This document shows, piece after piece, positions 1 through 10,196 of a stretch of DNA of 35,374 bases (position 1 is its first letter; each line of letters opens with the position of its first letter). Made by a program: the position numbers and the translations under genes. Where the stretch lies: assembly GCA_016933615.1 (NCBI GenBank), contig JAFGAO010000182.1, positions 1-35,374 of the forward strand. Direction: 5' to 3'. The notes beneath the pieces were generated by a model. It was not told where the DNA came from. It worked only from the letters and a program-made list of their open reading frames with translations, and ran no database searches. The DNA is from Acidobacteriota bacterium. Its GTDB lineage: Bacteria > Acidobacteriota > UBA6911.

Positions 1-67
1 CTGAAAAGCGATGGCTTGCTGGAAGCTGAATTATCTATCAGAAATATTGCTTAATGGAAGCGAAGAA

Positions 68-88
68 GGGCGAACACAAGGTTCGCCC
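68..88. repeat. Short perfect inverted repeat GGGCGAAC-ACAAG-GTTCGCCC, possibly REP-like or a terminator stem for the minus-strand operon
   Basis: 8-bp stems at 68-75 and 81-88 with a 5-nt loop, just beyond the stop codon (133) of the minus-strand kinase. On the minus strand it is followed by TTCTTC, a weak T-rich tail. Confidence 0.55.
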
Positions 89-132
89 CTACGGGCCTCC
101 GAAGGGTTTCAGTATCCCGAAAACACGAATGT

Positions 133-1614
133 CTATGTGTTCCCGGTCCCTTCAATGAAAACAGGCCGTGCAACGGGAACATTCAAATGGGGAATCAGGG
201 AGGACTCCAGGGAATAAACAGCCTCCAGCAGGCTGTTGCGCACCTTCTCGTCGCTTTCAACGGAAGTGTGTTCCTTCAACGCCTTCAGAGACTCCCCGGA
301 TTTTATGGATGCAAGGGCGCGGATCGAAGTCTGGCGCAGGACGGACATTTCGTGATTCAAATAATGGCGGATGCAGGGAACAGCCTTTTCCTTGCCGGTC
401 TGGGCCAGTGGAATCAAAGCAATAAGGGCGCTTTCGGGATGGTTTTCAACATGCTGCAGGATCGGCTCAAATGCCTCGCCCGATCCTATCTTGCCCAGGG
501 CTTCCATGGCACATTCTGCATGGAACGGATTTTTCAAGTCGTTTAGAATCAGCGGTGTAGCGGAAGGAATCCTCAGTTCGCCCAGGACGCGCATCAAACC
601 CCAGCGTACACGTTCGTTTTCCCCGGAGTAGAGTTTCAGTACGGCTTTTATCTCCGACGGTTTTATGGTCTCGACCATGTCGCGAACGGCCGCGAGGCGT
701 TCCCGCGTCGTTCCGGCTCTCATGCTGTTCAGCCATGATTCGATCCTGTCGGATTGCTGACTCCAGGCGTCGGCGGTTCTATCGTTGGTAATCGTAGATT
801 CCGGTAAAGCGTGTACGGCACCGCTTTCTGTTCCTTCAAAAATTTTAAACTTTTCCAGTTCACGTTCCAGTTCTTCGGCATTTGCAAACCTGTTGTCCGG
901 CCTGTTGGCCAGGCATTTTTCAAATACCGGCTGAAGAAATTCCGGAGACCCGGGCAATACGTCCTGCGGCCAGGGAAACTTGCCTAGAGGAGGGAATCCC
1001 ATCAACATCTCGTAAAGTATCGCCCCCAATGCATAAACATCGGCTCTTTGATCGACTCTCTTGGAATCATAGCGCTGCTCAGGGGCCAAATAAGCGATGG
1101 TTCCAAGAATTTCACCGGACTGCGTCAGCGCACCTTTCTCTATCGCAAGTGATTTCGCTATTCCGAAATCCGAAATTACGGGCTCTCCCTCGATCCTGAG
1201 AAGTATATTCGAAGGCTTCAAATCCCTGTGGACGACCCCCCTTTTGTGCGCATGCGCCATTGCAGAACAAATGCGAAGGAAAATTTTCAGAGCGGCAGTG
1301 ATATCGCCCCTTTTCCCGGCCAAGCTTTGCGACAGATTTCCACCACCCATGTACTCCATGGAATAGAAATAGCAGTCCTCCAAAACTCCGCTTTCGTAAA
1401 TCGTTATGATGCCGGGATGAGACAGGCTGCCAATGATCTCAATTTCACGCAGAAATCTTGTGAAGTCCGACGGATATTTCGTGACTCTTTTCTTTAGGAT
1501 TTTATATGCCCGTTTCCGGCGTGTTCTGGGGTCCATCGCCAGGTAGACATCGGACATTCCTCCGGAACCTATTTTCTCCACGAGATAAAAGCCGCCTATT
1601 TTCCTTCTCAGCAT
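133..1614 (-). CDS. Soluble Hanks-type Ser/Thr protein kinase with C-terminal HEAT-like repeats
   Basis: GSGGMSDVY glycine loop, RAYKIL lysine, HRDLKPSN, DFG and APE motifs. C-terminal alpha-helical repeats (ERVRWGLMRVLGEL, AECAMEALGKIGSGEAFEPIL, VLRQTSIRALASI). No TM segment seen. The track ORF begins at 1713, but MLRRKIGGFYLVEKIGSGG at 1614, 4 nt after the upstream stop, is the more plausible start. Confidence 0.9.
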   Translation of the reverse strand: MLRRKIGGFYLVEKIGSGGMSDVYLAMDPRTRRKRAYKILKKRVTKYPSDFTRFLREIEIIGSLSHPGIITIYESGVLEDCYFYSMEYMGGGNLSQSLAGKRGDITAALKIFLRICSAMAHAHKRGVVHRDLKPSNILLRIEGEPVISDFGIAKSLAIEKGALTQSGEILGTIAYLAPEQRYDSKRVDQRADVYALGAILYEMLMGFPPLGKFPWPQDVLPGSPEFLQPVFEKCLANRPDNRFANAEELERELEKFKIFEGTESGAVHALPESTITNDRTADAWSQQSDRIESWLNSMRAGTTRERLAAVRDMVETIKPSEIKAVLKLYSGENERVRWGLMRVLGELRIPSATPLILNDLKNPFHAECAMEALGKIGSGEAFEPILQHVENHPESALIALIPLAQTGKEKAVPCIRHYLNHEMSVLRQTSIRALASIKSGESLKALKEHTSVESDEKVRNSLLEAVYSLESSLIPHLNVPVARPVFIEGTGNT

Positions 1615-1618
1615 CCGG

Positions 1619-2608
1619 TCACGACTTTTCAGGTAAAAGACTTGCCGACTTCTGCCATAGCTCCACTCGATTCCGGCCGAGGGACTTGGAACGATACAGG
1701 GCAATATCGGCATGATCGAGAAGCTGTTCCGGTCCCGCTTCCGTGGCGCGAATGAAAGCGGCGCCGAAACTTGCCGTCACCTTTTCTTTGAGCCCGAGAA
1801 CCCGGCACACCGAGGATTCCAGGCGGCCGCGGATTCTTTCCGCTATTTGCACCGCTCCATTCCCCTCTGTTTCCGGCAGAACCAGAAGGAACTCATCCCC
1901 GCCGAACCTGCCGACTTTGTCGCGCCGTCTGATGGAAGTGCGAACCACGTCGGCAACCGTCTGCAGGATCAGATCCCCCTTAAGGTGTCCATAAATGTCA
2001 TTCAGGCTTTTAAACCGGTCGATATCCGCCAGAACGACCGAGATCCAGCGCCGGTCACGGGCATCACGGGCGACTTCGTCTTTAAGAATTCTGGTGATGG
2101 TCGCTTTATTATTCAGAGAGGTCAGATTGTCTATGGTTGCAAGGCGATAAATTTCATCAAAGAATTGCTGTTCCGCCAGGTCACGCTGTTCGTATTTCAG
2201 AATCACCCTACCAAGAATTATTTTGTCTCCCGGTTTTAAAACCGTTTTATTTATCAATGAATAATTCAATAATGTACCATTTTTACTTCCTAAATCTTTA
2301 AGTACTACTTTAATATTTGAAGGTTCTGATTTTTTTACGATCTTTCTGCAGCTTATCTTTAAATGCTTTCTGGAGACGGCGGGATCCGGTATGACAATAT
2401 CGCAATCGTACCCTCGCCCGAGGGTGATCTCACGGTGGAGAAGAGGAATTTCTTTACCGATGGATGGCCCGGAAAGAAAGGTTAGGGTCGGAATGTATGC
2501 GGAAACGTTTCCGTGAATCGAATTCTCCCTGACGGTGCTGTCCATTTCCGCAAGGATGCTTTCGTCCAAATTAAAATTGGTGGTAATGCTCTGCATTGTT
2601 TTATGCAC
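1619..2608 (-). CDS. FHA domain-GGDEF diguanylate cyclase
   Basis: FHA: ITLGRGYDCDIVIPDPAVSRKHLKI...DLGSKNGT. GGDEF: RFGGDEFLLVLPE, with an RRRD I-site five residues upstream. Confidence 0.93.
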   Translation of the reverse strand: MHKTMQSITTNFNLDESILAEMDSTVRENSIHGNVSAYIPTLTFLSGPSIGKEIPLLHREITLGRGYDCDIVIPDPAVSRKHLKISCRKIVKKSEPSNIKVVLKDLGSKNGTLLNYSLINKTVLKPGDKIILGRVILKYEQRDLAEQQFFDEIYRLATIDNLTSLNNKATITRILKDEVARDARDRRWISVVLADIDRFKSLNDIYGHLKGDLILQTVADVVRTSIRRRDKVGRFGGDEFLLVLPETEGNGAVQIAERIRGRLESSVCRVLGLKEKVTASFGAAFIRATEAGPEQLLDHADIALYRSKSLGRNRVELWQKSASLLPEKS

Positions 2609-2655
2609 CGTTTACCCCGCCGTTTATTATTTAAAAAAACTATCGCTCCCCTGTT

Positions 2656-3510
2656 TTAATTGAGAACGACCGGCCTGTTTCTTGTGCTGTGCGGGATCAG
2701 ATGGATCTCTTTTGCACCGTCACGAATGACAAACAAGTCATAGACTCGGGTCCTGGTTCTCTGGAGTCGGCTGGAAATACTGTATATAATAGCTTTCTCA
2801 TCGTTGAGAAAATGTAGTGTCGATATCATCTCCACAGGGACATGCCGAAAAACGGCAACAAGTTCGCATTCATCCGCTGGAAAATTCTTTTTTTGCTCCG
2901 CCTCCTCCAGATAACCCTGTTTCTCGGGTTCCGGAAGCAGCCGGATATCCACGCTTTTCCGGTAAATCGGCAAATTCAAGGCTTGGGGCATCAAAGATTT
3001 TATCTCCGGGCTTCCCGGTATCAGAGCGCCGGCTCCGGTTGTTCTCGGATGGGGCAACTGCATAACCGCGGTAGACCTTACCGGAACGGGACCGACAAGC
3101 GTTCTAAATCTCCGGCAGCAGGAAACAAAGGTCAGGGGAGCCTCCCGGATCCGTATTTTGTATATACCCGGAAGGTCCAGTGGAATCACCTCTACGGCCT
3201 CCTGCATCAAATCGGCCCCGTAAATCAAAGTCGAAGTTCCGATGGCGCCAAGCTTGTTCCGTTGCTGAAAAGCCACTTCTTGGACGAGCACCCCCAGACC
3301 GTCTGTAACAGCCACCGGACCGCAGAGCGGAGCTCCAATATCTTCGATACAGGGTTGTATAGCCAGGTGGAAATCCTGCACATTCCCGTTTAAACGCCGG
3401 AAGCGGGCCCTTCCCTTCCGTCGGTCACTTCTTTCCCGTTCAGGACCCGGATCCGCAGAATTCCATGATCTTTGCAACCAGTAATTCAGCCCTTCCCGCC
3501 TTCTCCACAT
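2656..3510 (-). CDS. Uncharacterised protein (start uncertain; GTG at 3381 is an alternative)
   Basis: Open frame on the same strand, between and close to clear genes. No family recognised. The first ~40 residues look non-coding-like, so the start may be internal. Confidence 0.55.
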   Translation of the reverse strand: MWRRREGLNYWLQRSWNSADPGPERERSDRRKGRARFRRLNGNVQDFHLAIQPCIEDIGAPLCGPVAVTDGLGVLVQEVAFQQRNKLGAIGTSTLIYGADLMQEAVEVIPLDLPGIYKIRIREAPLTFVSCCRRFRTLVGPVPVRSTAVMQLPHPRTTGAGALIPGSPEIKSLMPQALNLPIYRKSVDIRLLPEPEKQGYLEEAEQKKNFPADECELVAVFRHVPVEMISTLHFLNDEKAIIYSISSRLQRTRTRVYDLFVIRDGAKEIHLIPHSTRNRPVVLN

Positions 3511-4058
3511 ATGCTTTTCAGTGCGGATGCAATCCGATCCATAGGCTCCAGCAGGTTCATCGTCCGGGCAATTTCCTGCAGCCAGGCGGCAATATCATGC
3601 TGGACGGATTCATTCGTTGTTGAAAAAGCCAGTCGCAGCAGCAGCGACTCTTCTTCGAGCTCGATTACCGCTTCGCGGTCTCGTATTCTATTGAACGGCC
3701 CCGATAATTCTCCTGGAGGCATGTTATATTTTTGAATCGCCACCATTTCCCTGCTTTTTATGGGGCCGAGAAATTCCTTTTCATCGTATGGGGCGATGAA
3801 AAACTCCGGCAGCATCCTTATTTCAGCACCCAGCCGGTCCCGAATCACGGTTTCGTGGAGGTATTTTTCAAGCACGGATCCGTAGAGAATTTTGTGCAGC
3901 TTTGTCGCCACTACAGGCTCGGTATATTTAAATTCCAGCGGGATGCCGACCTGGTTTGTAATCAGCATCCCTCCCATATGTTTATCGTCGACTTTCAGAT
4001 GGCAGAAGTACCCAACCTGTCTGTGGTTGCGCTCTCCGGCTTTGACCAATTCGGACAT
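3486..4058 (-). CDS. Uncharacterised cytoplasmic protein
   Basis: ATG at 4058 preceded by AGGGGG Shine-Dalgarno; 190 aa protein MSELVKAGERNHRQVGYFCHLKVDDKHMGGMLITNQVG... No TM or signal seen. No family recognised. Confidence 0.75.
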   Translation of the reverse strand: MSELVKAGERNHRQVGYFCHLKVDDKHMGGMLITNQVGIPLEFKYTEPVVATKLHKILYGSVLEKYLHETVIRDRLGAEIRMLPEFFIAPYDEKEFLGPIKSREMVAIQKYNMPPGELSGPFNRIRDREAVIELEEESLLLRLAFSTTNESVQHDIAAWLQEIARTMNLLEPMDRIASALKSICGEGGKG

Positions 4059-4226
4059 TCCGATTCCCCCTAGCAATTATCGGCGGTCAGCGCGTTATTC
4101 TTTACGAACGGAGAGGGAAAAGGGGCTTCGCCCTCCGGCATGATGCGCTTAATTTCAAAGACGTCATTTTGGGAATGGATTCGCGGTTGAAGCGGGTGCG
4201 CCCGGTGAAGCCCGAAGGGTTATGCG

Positions 4227-4302
4227 TGGTGGGCGCCACAGGACTCGAACCTGTGACCCCTGCGGTGTGATCGCAGTGCTCTACCAGCTGAGCTAGGCGC
4301 CC
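4227..4302 (-). tRNA. tRNA-Val (anticodon CAC), CCA encoded
   Basis: Minus strand GGGCGCCTAGCTCAGCTGGTAGAGCACTGCGATCACACCGCAGGGGTCACAGGTTCGAGTCCTGTGGCGCCCACCA: complete cloverleaf, anticodon loop ATCACAC, GGTTCGAGTCC T-arm. Confidence 0.96.
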
Positions 4303-4426
4303 GACGGAGTGTTTTTAACATTCTGCATGGATACTTACAAGCGAATTCTCATCAGGATTCCTCTCACTAATCGGATCGATTGGGTTAGAATAGGATGGCC
4401 TGCTTCATTGCTCAAAGGAACAGCGA

Positions 4427-7408
4427 ATGACGGTTGATACAATCGCACATTACGAGCTTCTGGAAAAAATTGGGTCTGGCGGCATGGGAGTCGTATACCG
4501 GGCGCGGGATACAAAACTGGGCCGCGAGGTGGCCCTGAAACTGCTGCCCGAAAAATTGGCCGACAATCCCGCTCACCTTCAGAGATTTCAGCGCGAGGCA
4601 AGGGCGGCTTCCGCATTGAATCATCCCAATATCTGTACAATCTACGAAATCGGGGAGCACGACCGGCGGCATTATATCGCGATGGAACTCCTCGAAGGGA
4701 GCACGCTGCGCAGTCGAATGCAGGGGAAGCCGCTCGAGATCGATCAAGTCGTTCCCATGGCGCTGCAAATCGCAGAAGCGCTCGAGGCGGCCCATTCAAA
4801 AGGCATCATTCACCGGGACATCAAACCAGCCAACATCTTCCTGACAAACCGGGGACACATAAAAATCCTGGATTTCGGCCTGGCCAAGTGGACAACACCG
4901 AAATCGGATCTCCCCGAAGCGCAGCCGACGCCGGCGCATATAAACTCGTACGAAATAACATCCGAATACACAAGCGCCCCTCATGTCACGATAGGCACGC
5001 TCCCCTATATGTCGCCGGAGCAGGCCCTCGGAGAAGACCTGGATCCGAGGACGGATCTTTTTTCCCTCGGAACCCTGCTCTACGAGCTTCTAACAGGCAC
5101 GGCGGCTTTTAAGGGGATCCATCCTCCTGTGCTTTTTCAGGAAATTCTTACGAAAAATCCCGCCCCCCCCATGCAAATAAACAAGGCGATTCCTCCCAAG
5201 CTGGAGGATATCGTTTTGAAAGCGCTGGAAAAGGATCGGGAACTCCGCTACCAGACCGCATCCGACCTGCGCGCCGACCTGAAACGGCTGAAACGGGATA
5301 GGGAGGTTCGAGGTTCCGTTGCCAGGCTTGCATCGGGCGCATCGACGCACTCCTGGCACTCCGCAGGCTTGAACCAGGCACAACCGGTTTCTCCGGCCAA
5401 TGAGAGCAGCGGGCTCAGGGATAAAAAATTCGTGCGCGTTCTGAAAAGACCGAAAATTCTTGTTGCGGCTGCCTCCGCCGGCGCACTTATTCTGGCCGCC
5501 GCATTCATCTTTTACCTCGGGAGGTCCGTTTACTATCCCTGCATACAATTCGTCGAATTTGAAGGCGGTTCCGAATCCGTGAATGCCCAACTGGTCGGAT
5601 TCGTTCTTAAAAGAATCCTATCTCAGTTCCCAGAATTGACGGTTGTGGACGGTGAAGAATTCAACCATCTGGTCACGATAGAAAAGAACCGCAGGCGTCA
5701 GGAGAGATCCAACGCGCGCGGTCTTTCCAGATTGCGCGATCTTTTCGGATGGCGAAGTGAACTCCGGGAACCGGCGATGATCGTTTCCGCCGAAGTCAAG
5801 GATTCTCTTGGACTCCTGGAGCTTATTTTGACCTGTAAAACCAGGGGCGAGAACGAAATTCTGAGAAAACAGCTCCGCGGGGTGGACGAGTTTCTGAATA
5901 AAGGGATCGATGGTCTGGTCCTGGATCTTATCGAGCGTTACGATCCAATCCTGGCAGAACGGCACATTACCGGAAGACAACCCGACTACCGCCCTGCGGT
6001 TCAGCTCCTTTCCTCCAGCTGGGATGCGCTGCGCCATTATTATCATGGAGCCCGGGCCTGGGAGCGGCTCGACATGAATACATCGGAGCGCGAACTCCAG
6101 GCGGCGCTGGAAATCGATCCCCGATTCGCCGACGCCCACCGGATACTGGGAGAAGTGCGCGTGTTCCAGAATCAGTGGGACGCCGCACAGTCGGAAATAC
6201 TGGAGGCGCGCAAAGAAGCGGGGGCGCTGACCGAGGTGGATCAACTGCGCGTGGAAGCCCTGCTTGCGAGGGTTTTCGGCAAGCCCTTTGACGAAAGGGT
6301 TTTTCTCCAGAAACTGATCGATCTTCAGCCGTACAAGAAGGAATACTTATATGAATTGGCGGAGTCCTACTTCCACACGGCCGACATCGATTTCGCCATC
6401 GTAAAATATCGGGATGCGATAACGCTGAACAAAGACTACGAAAAAGCCTACAACCATCTCGCCTATTGTTATTCCTGGCGGGGAGACCACGATCAGGCAC
6501 TGGAAGCCTGCAAGCGCTATCTGGAACTGGACGCATCGGCCAACGCCTATGACAGTATGGGAGACATTTACATGCTGGCGGGCGATTACGCCAAAGCCGA
6601 GGAAATGAAACTGAAGGCGATAGAGCTCGATCCGCAGATTTATTATGCCAGCCGGAACCTCTCCTATATTCACATGCTGTGCGGGAGAAATCGGGCCGCG
6701 GAGATAAGGCTTCAGTCCCTCCTTTCATCCGCCGAGGACAATATACAAAAGTCGCAGTATTATGCCGCCCTGGCGTTTTTATATTACAGACAGGGCGAAT
6801 GGAATCGGGGACGACAAATGTGCGAACAGGGATTGAGCCTGATCGGATCTTTTCAGAATGATGCCCCGCTCGATGAGCTGATCTGGATGAAAGGCCTGAT
6901 CGAAGTTGAAAGAAACCACATTCCCTCCGCACGGCAATCGATGAAGGACCTGAATGAAATCCTGGAGATAAATTCCATCAACAACCAGAACTACAAGCCG
7001 GCCCTGAAATTTTATCTGCACCTGTCGGCTCTGATTTTATCGCGTGAAGGCAAAGTCAAGGACGCGAATGACAAAATCGCGGATCTCGAATGGATAAAAG
7101 AAAAGCTGGGGTACTGGAGTACGGCCTACGATCGCGCATTTTTTCTCGATGCGATCGGGCAGATATATGAAACGCTGAGCCAGCCGGAAGACGCCGAAAA
7201 CGCCTACCGCGAAGCTTTATCCTACAACACGCATTACGCGCTGGCGCGCTTTCACCTGTCCCGCCTGCTGGCCCTGAAGGGCAGCCGCGAAGAGGCGCGG
7301 AGTGAAATGAAAAAATTTCTTGAAGACTGGAAAGATGCCGATGACGGCGTGAGCGAACTGGCTGAAGCCCGACAATTCCTGAATTCCGCCGGAGAAAGAA
7401 CTCGATGA
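4427..7408 (+). CDS. Membrane Ser/Thr protein kinase with single TM segment and C-terminal TPR repeats
   Basis: [65 protein letters not shown]-like repeats follow (e.g. [28 protein letters not shown]). SD AAAGGA before ATG. Confidence 0.93.
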   Translation: MTVDTIAHYELLEKIGSGGMGVVYRARDTKLGREVALKLLPEKLADNPAHLQRFQREARAASALNHPNICTIYEIGEHDRRHYIAMELLEGSTLRSRMQGKPLEIDQVVPMALQIAEALEAAHSKGIIHRDIKPANIFLTNRGHIKILDFGLAKWTTPKSDLPEAQPTPAHINSYEITSEYTSAPHVTIGTLPYMSPEQALGEDLDPRTDLFSLGTLLYELLTGTAAFKGIHPPVLFQEILTKNPAPPMQINKAIPPKLEDIVLKALEKDRELRYQTASDLRADLKRLKRDREVRGSVARLASGASTHSWHSAGLNQAQPVSPANESSGLRDKKFVRVLKRPKILVAAASAGALILAAAFIFYLGRSVYYPCIQFVEFEGGSESVNAQLVGFVLKRILSQFPELTVVDGEEFNHLVTIEKNRRRQERSNARGLSRLRDLFGWRSELREPAMIVSAEVKDSLGLLELILTCKTRGENEILRKQLRGVDEFLNKGIDGLVLDLIERYDPILAERHITGRQPDYRPAVQLLSSSWDALRHYYHGARAWERLDMNTSERELQAALEIDPRFADAHRILGEVRVFQNQWDAAQSEILEARKEAGALTEVDQLRVEALLARVFGKPFDERVFLQKLIDLQPYKKEYLYELAESYFHTADIDFAIVKYRDAITLNKDYEKAYNHLAYCYSWRGDHDQALEACKRYLELDASANAYDSMGDIYMLAGDYAKAEEMKLKAIELDPQIYYASRNLSYIHMLCGRNRAAEIRLQSLLSSAEDNIQKSQYYAALAFLYYRQGEWNRGRQMCEQGLSLIGSFQNDAPLDELIWMKGLIEVERNHIPSARQSMKDLNEILEINSINNQNYKPALKFYLHLSALILSREGKVKDANDKIADLEWIKEKLGYWSTAYDRAFFLDAIGQIYETLSQPEDAENAYREALSYNTHYALARFHLSRLLALKGSREEARSEMKKFLEDWKDADDGVSELAEARQFLNSAGERTR

Positions 7409-8052
7409 TTCGGGGGGTTTTATTCGACATGGACGGCGTGATCGTCGACACTCCCCGCTATCACTATCTGGCCTGGCGTCACGTATTCGCAAAACGAGGG
7501 GCGACCGTCGGCGAGGAAGTCGTTCTTCTCAATGAAGGAAGGAAGTCCCGGGAAATCCTTCCTGTTCTCATGCGTCACTGCGGTGTTCGGATCCCCGAAG
7601 ACAGTCGGGACAAGTTGATTGAAGAGAAAAGGATCTTTTACCGCAGCATTGCAAAAGTCTCTCAATATCCCGGCGCTTTTGAAGCCGTCGATTCCCTGAG
7701 GCGGCGCGGGTTCAAAACCGCCCTTGTGACAGGCTCCGCTCTTGAAAACATGGAATACGCCCTGAAACCCGGACAAAGGGCCTGTTTCGACTTCATTCTG
7801 ACCGGAGATGATTTGCAGCGGTCGAAACCGGATCCGGAACCCTATATAAAAGCAGCCGAAGGCCTCGACCTGGAACCGGCGGATTGCGCCGTGGTCGAAA
7901 ACGCGCCGCTGGGGATTGAGGCAGCCAAAGCCGCCGGTATGTACTGTTTCGCGATTGAATCCACTCTGGAAGGAAAACACCTCCGGGCTGCGGACTGCAT
8001 CTTGAAAAGCGTTGGAGATTTGATCCGGCACCCGATCTTTACACGGGGCTGA
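7405..8052 (+). CDS. HAD-family hydrolase, beta-phosphoglucomutase-like
   Basis: [68 protein letters not shown]. Overlaps the kinase stop as ATGA. Confidence 0.88.
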   Translation: MIRGVLFDMDGVIVDTPRYHYLAWRHVFAKRGATVGEEVVLLNEGRKSREILPVLMRHCGVRIPEDSRDKLIEEKRIFYRSIAKVSQYPGAFEAVDSLRRRGFKTALVTGSALENMEYALKPGQRACFDFILTGDDLQRSKPDPEPYIKAAEGLDLEPADCAVVENAPLGIEAAKAAGMYCFAIESTLEGKHLRAADCILKSVGDLIRHPIFTRG

Positions 8053-8070
8053 TCCGCTCTTCCCGGGGGG

Positions 8071-10116
8071 CTAGGGTGCTTCGATGGCGCCGATATCCCC
8101 CAGGGCGTTTCCCGGGCGCAGGCTGTTCAACTGATCCAACGGCTGAAGTTCCACTTCGAAGAATGCGGTCGGAAGCTTCCTAATTTCGATGTCCGGATTC
8201 TCATTGAGAGGGCCGGAGTCAAACAGCGCATCCCAAGCGCTGCTCCCGAGAAGTTCGGCTCCCATACCCGGCACATTTTCGTCCCGCAGATTCCGGTCCA
8301 GCCTGTGCCAGAATTCGATATAAGGGTAGTTCGGAAGTTCCTTGGGCCAGGTCTCCGCCGGTCCGAACCACTGGGTATCGGCCAACGTCAATATCGGATC
8401 CCCGTCGGGATCTGTGTACGGCTGATTTCCGGCGATCCCGTCATCGATATCCACACTGTTCAGAAAAGACTCGAAATCAGACGTAAAGTCCGCGGCAAAT
8501 CCGGGAAGCGCGTAATGGTCCTCAATCCGGGAAAGCAGGATACTCAGGAAATCATTGGTGGTGTTGAAAGCGATGGAATAGTCCATGTAGGAGCCCGTGA
8601 TGTCGTAGGGCCCGGCGGGAATCCTGTCCAGAGCGCTTCCCCGAGGATTGTAATAGAGGGGCGCCGGGTTGCCGGGGTCCGCGCCGACCGAAAGAATCGT
8701 ACCGGATCGGACAACCCCGGTCGCCAGATCCAGTACTTCGGATGCGTCCACTCCATCCTCATCCCCTGCCATGGGGTAGAATTTTCTATTGAGGGATCTC
8801 CAACCCCGCTGCCCTACCGGCACGAGGATCTGGCTGAAGTCGATTTCTCCGATTCGGTTGTACCCCATGCTCTTGAAATACATGAGCGATCCGGTGAATA
8901 TGTCGTGCTCGTATACATTCCCCATGAACTCATGAACGGTGTTCCCGGAGACAATCGAGTGCCCGATGATCATACTATCGACCGCATGGGCATTGCCGAC
9001 GGTTGCGGCGACGCCTCCTGCGAGGTTCCGTCTTCCGAGGGAATCCGTTCGCGGCACGCCGTGAACCTGGTTCTCCACAATGGTGCAGCCTTGTATGCGC
9101 AGCGAACCGTTGGATATGTATACGCCGCCCCCGCGCCAGTAGCCGAACGACAGGGGGGCCGGGAATTCGACGACATTGGCCGCGATGGTGGAATTGATCA
9201 ACTCGAGCGTTCCCGCATTCCCAATCCCGCCTCCATCGGAGTAGACGCCGCCACCGTAGGCAAAAAGTGCGCTTATGGCGTTGCCCGAGATGGAAGAGCG
9301 GGTTATGGTCGAGGTGTCGCCCGAGGCCTCCCTGCCCCCAACCGAAAATACACCTCCGCCGGACGCGCCGCCCCCCAAAATGTAGTTACCGCTGACGATG
9401 CAGCCCTCCATCTCGACGATGTCGGCGTAAAGCCCCCCGCCGAAGGCCCCGCGATCCCTCGACGAATCAAAGTCGCCCTCGCAATAGTTATCGAAGAGGA
9501 CGCAGTCGGTAAGCCGGGCCGTGCCCCATACGGCTACAGCTCCTCCCCTTGCCAGAGTCCAGGGCTGGTCTTCCGGGTCGGCCGTGGAGATATCTTCGGC
9601 CACACTGCGCCCGCCCGTGATCGTCACGCTCTTCATCGTCAAATCACCGTAAACCGCAAGAACGCGGGCGGAATTGGCGGCGCCCCCGGTCCACGCTATC
9701 GTGATGCCGGAAGGCAGATCGGAGGCGTCGATATGAACGTCTTTGACTGCATAGAGGGCGGATTTGCCGTAATCGCGGTCGAAGTAACCCACGAGATACG
9801 ATACCGGGCCGCTCGGCTCAGTCCGCATGCCCATGACCTCGCCTTTAAGGATTGTGTGGCTTTCGCCGATAATGGAAAGCTCAATGGTTCCTCCATCAAG
9901 GCTCGGATCGAAGCGTATCCCCTGTCCGCTGCTGGCCGAGGCAAGAGCGGACCGGAGAGTGACCGTGCCGGAGGCGGGACTATCCAAATCCTCCAGACTG
10001 TTCACGACTATGGGATTTAAAGCGTTCAATTCGCGCATATCGGAGCATGCGGAGATCAGCGTCGCTGCCGATATAACCAATAAAGTTTTGAAAAATCCGC
10101 CTACGTTTGCCGTCAT
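8071..10116 (-). CDS. Predicted lipoprotein with right-handed parallel beta-helix (choice-of-anchor/Pmp-like) repeats
   Basis: ATG at 10116 with AGGAGT SD; lipobox LISAC; VVNSLEDLDSPASGTVTLRSALASA opening and repeated GGGVYS/GNAGTLELINSTIAAN patterns. The track ORF extends upstream to 10188. Confidence 0.85.
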   Translation of the reverse strand: MTANVGGFFKTLLVISAATLISACSDMRELNALNPIVVNSLEDLDSPASGTVTLRSALASASSGQGIRFDPSLDGGTIELSIIGESHTILKGEVMGMRTEPSGPVSYLVGYFDRDYGKSALYAVKDVHIDASDLPSGITIAWTGGAANSARVLAVYGDLTMKSVTITGGRSVAEDISTADPEDQPWTLARGGAVAVWGTARLTDCVLFDNYCEGDFDSSRDRGAFGGGLYADIVEMEGCIVSGNYILGGGASGGGVFSVGGREASGDTSTITRSSISGNAISALFAYGGGVYSDGGGIGNAGTLELINSTIAANVVEFPAPLSFGYWRGGGVYISNGSLRIQGCTIVENQVHGVPRTDSLGRRNLAGGVAATVGNAHAVDSMIIGHSIVSGNTVHEFMGNVYEHDIFTGSLMYFKSMGYNRIGEIDFSQILVPVGQRGWRSLNRKFYPMAGDEDGVDASEVLDLATGVVRSGTILSVGADPGNPAPLYYNPRGSALDRIPAGPYDITGSYMDYSIAFNTTNDFLSILLSRIEDHYALPGFAADFTSDFESFLNSVDIDDGIAGNQPYTDPDGDPILTLADTQWFGPAETWPKELPNYPYIEFWHRLDRNLRDENVPGMGAELLGSSAWDALFDSGPLNENPDIEIRKLPTAFFEVELQPLDQLNSLRPGNALGDIGAIEAP

Positions 10117-10196
10117 GATTTTACTCCTGGATTTTGCCGGGCAGATTTCGGTCCATCCTGCCTGACATTGATTTCCCTTTGACTCCAAAAGGAGGG

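Noticed and set aside
11-217. 68-aa ORF at the left edge
   Set aside because: Spans the inverted repeat and the 3' end of the kinase; no domain or SD evidence.
5967-6932. 321-aa minus-strand ORF
   Set aside because: Antisense to the TPR region of the kinase; Arg/Pro/Ser-rich shadow frame.
8305-10020. 571-aa plus-strand ORF
   Set aside because: Fully antisense to the well-supported beta-helix lipoprotein. Its sequence is low-complexity Gly/Arg-rich with no domain, typical of a stop-free shadow frame in GC-rich DNA.
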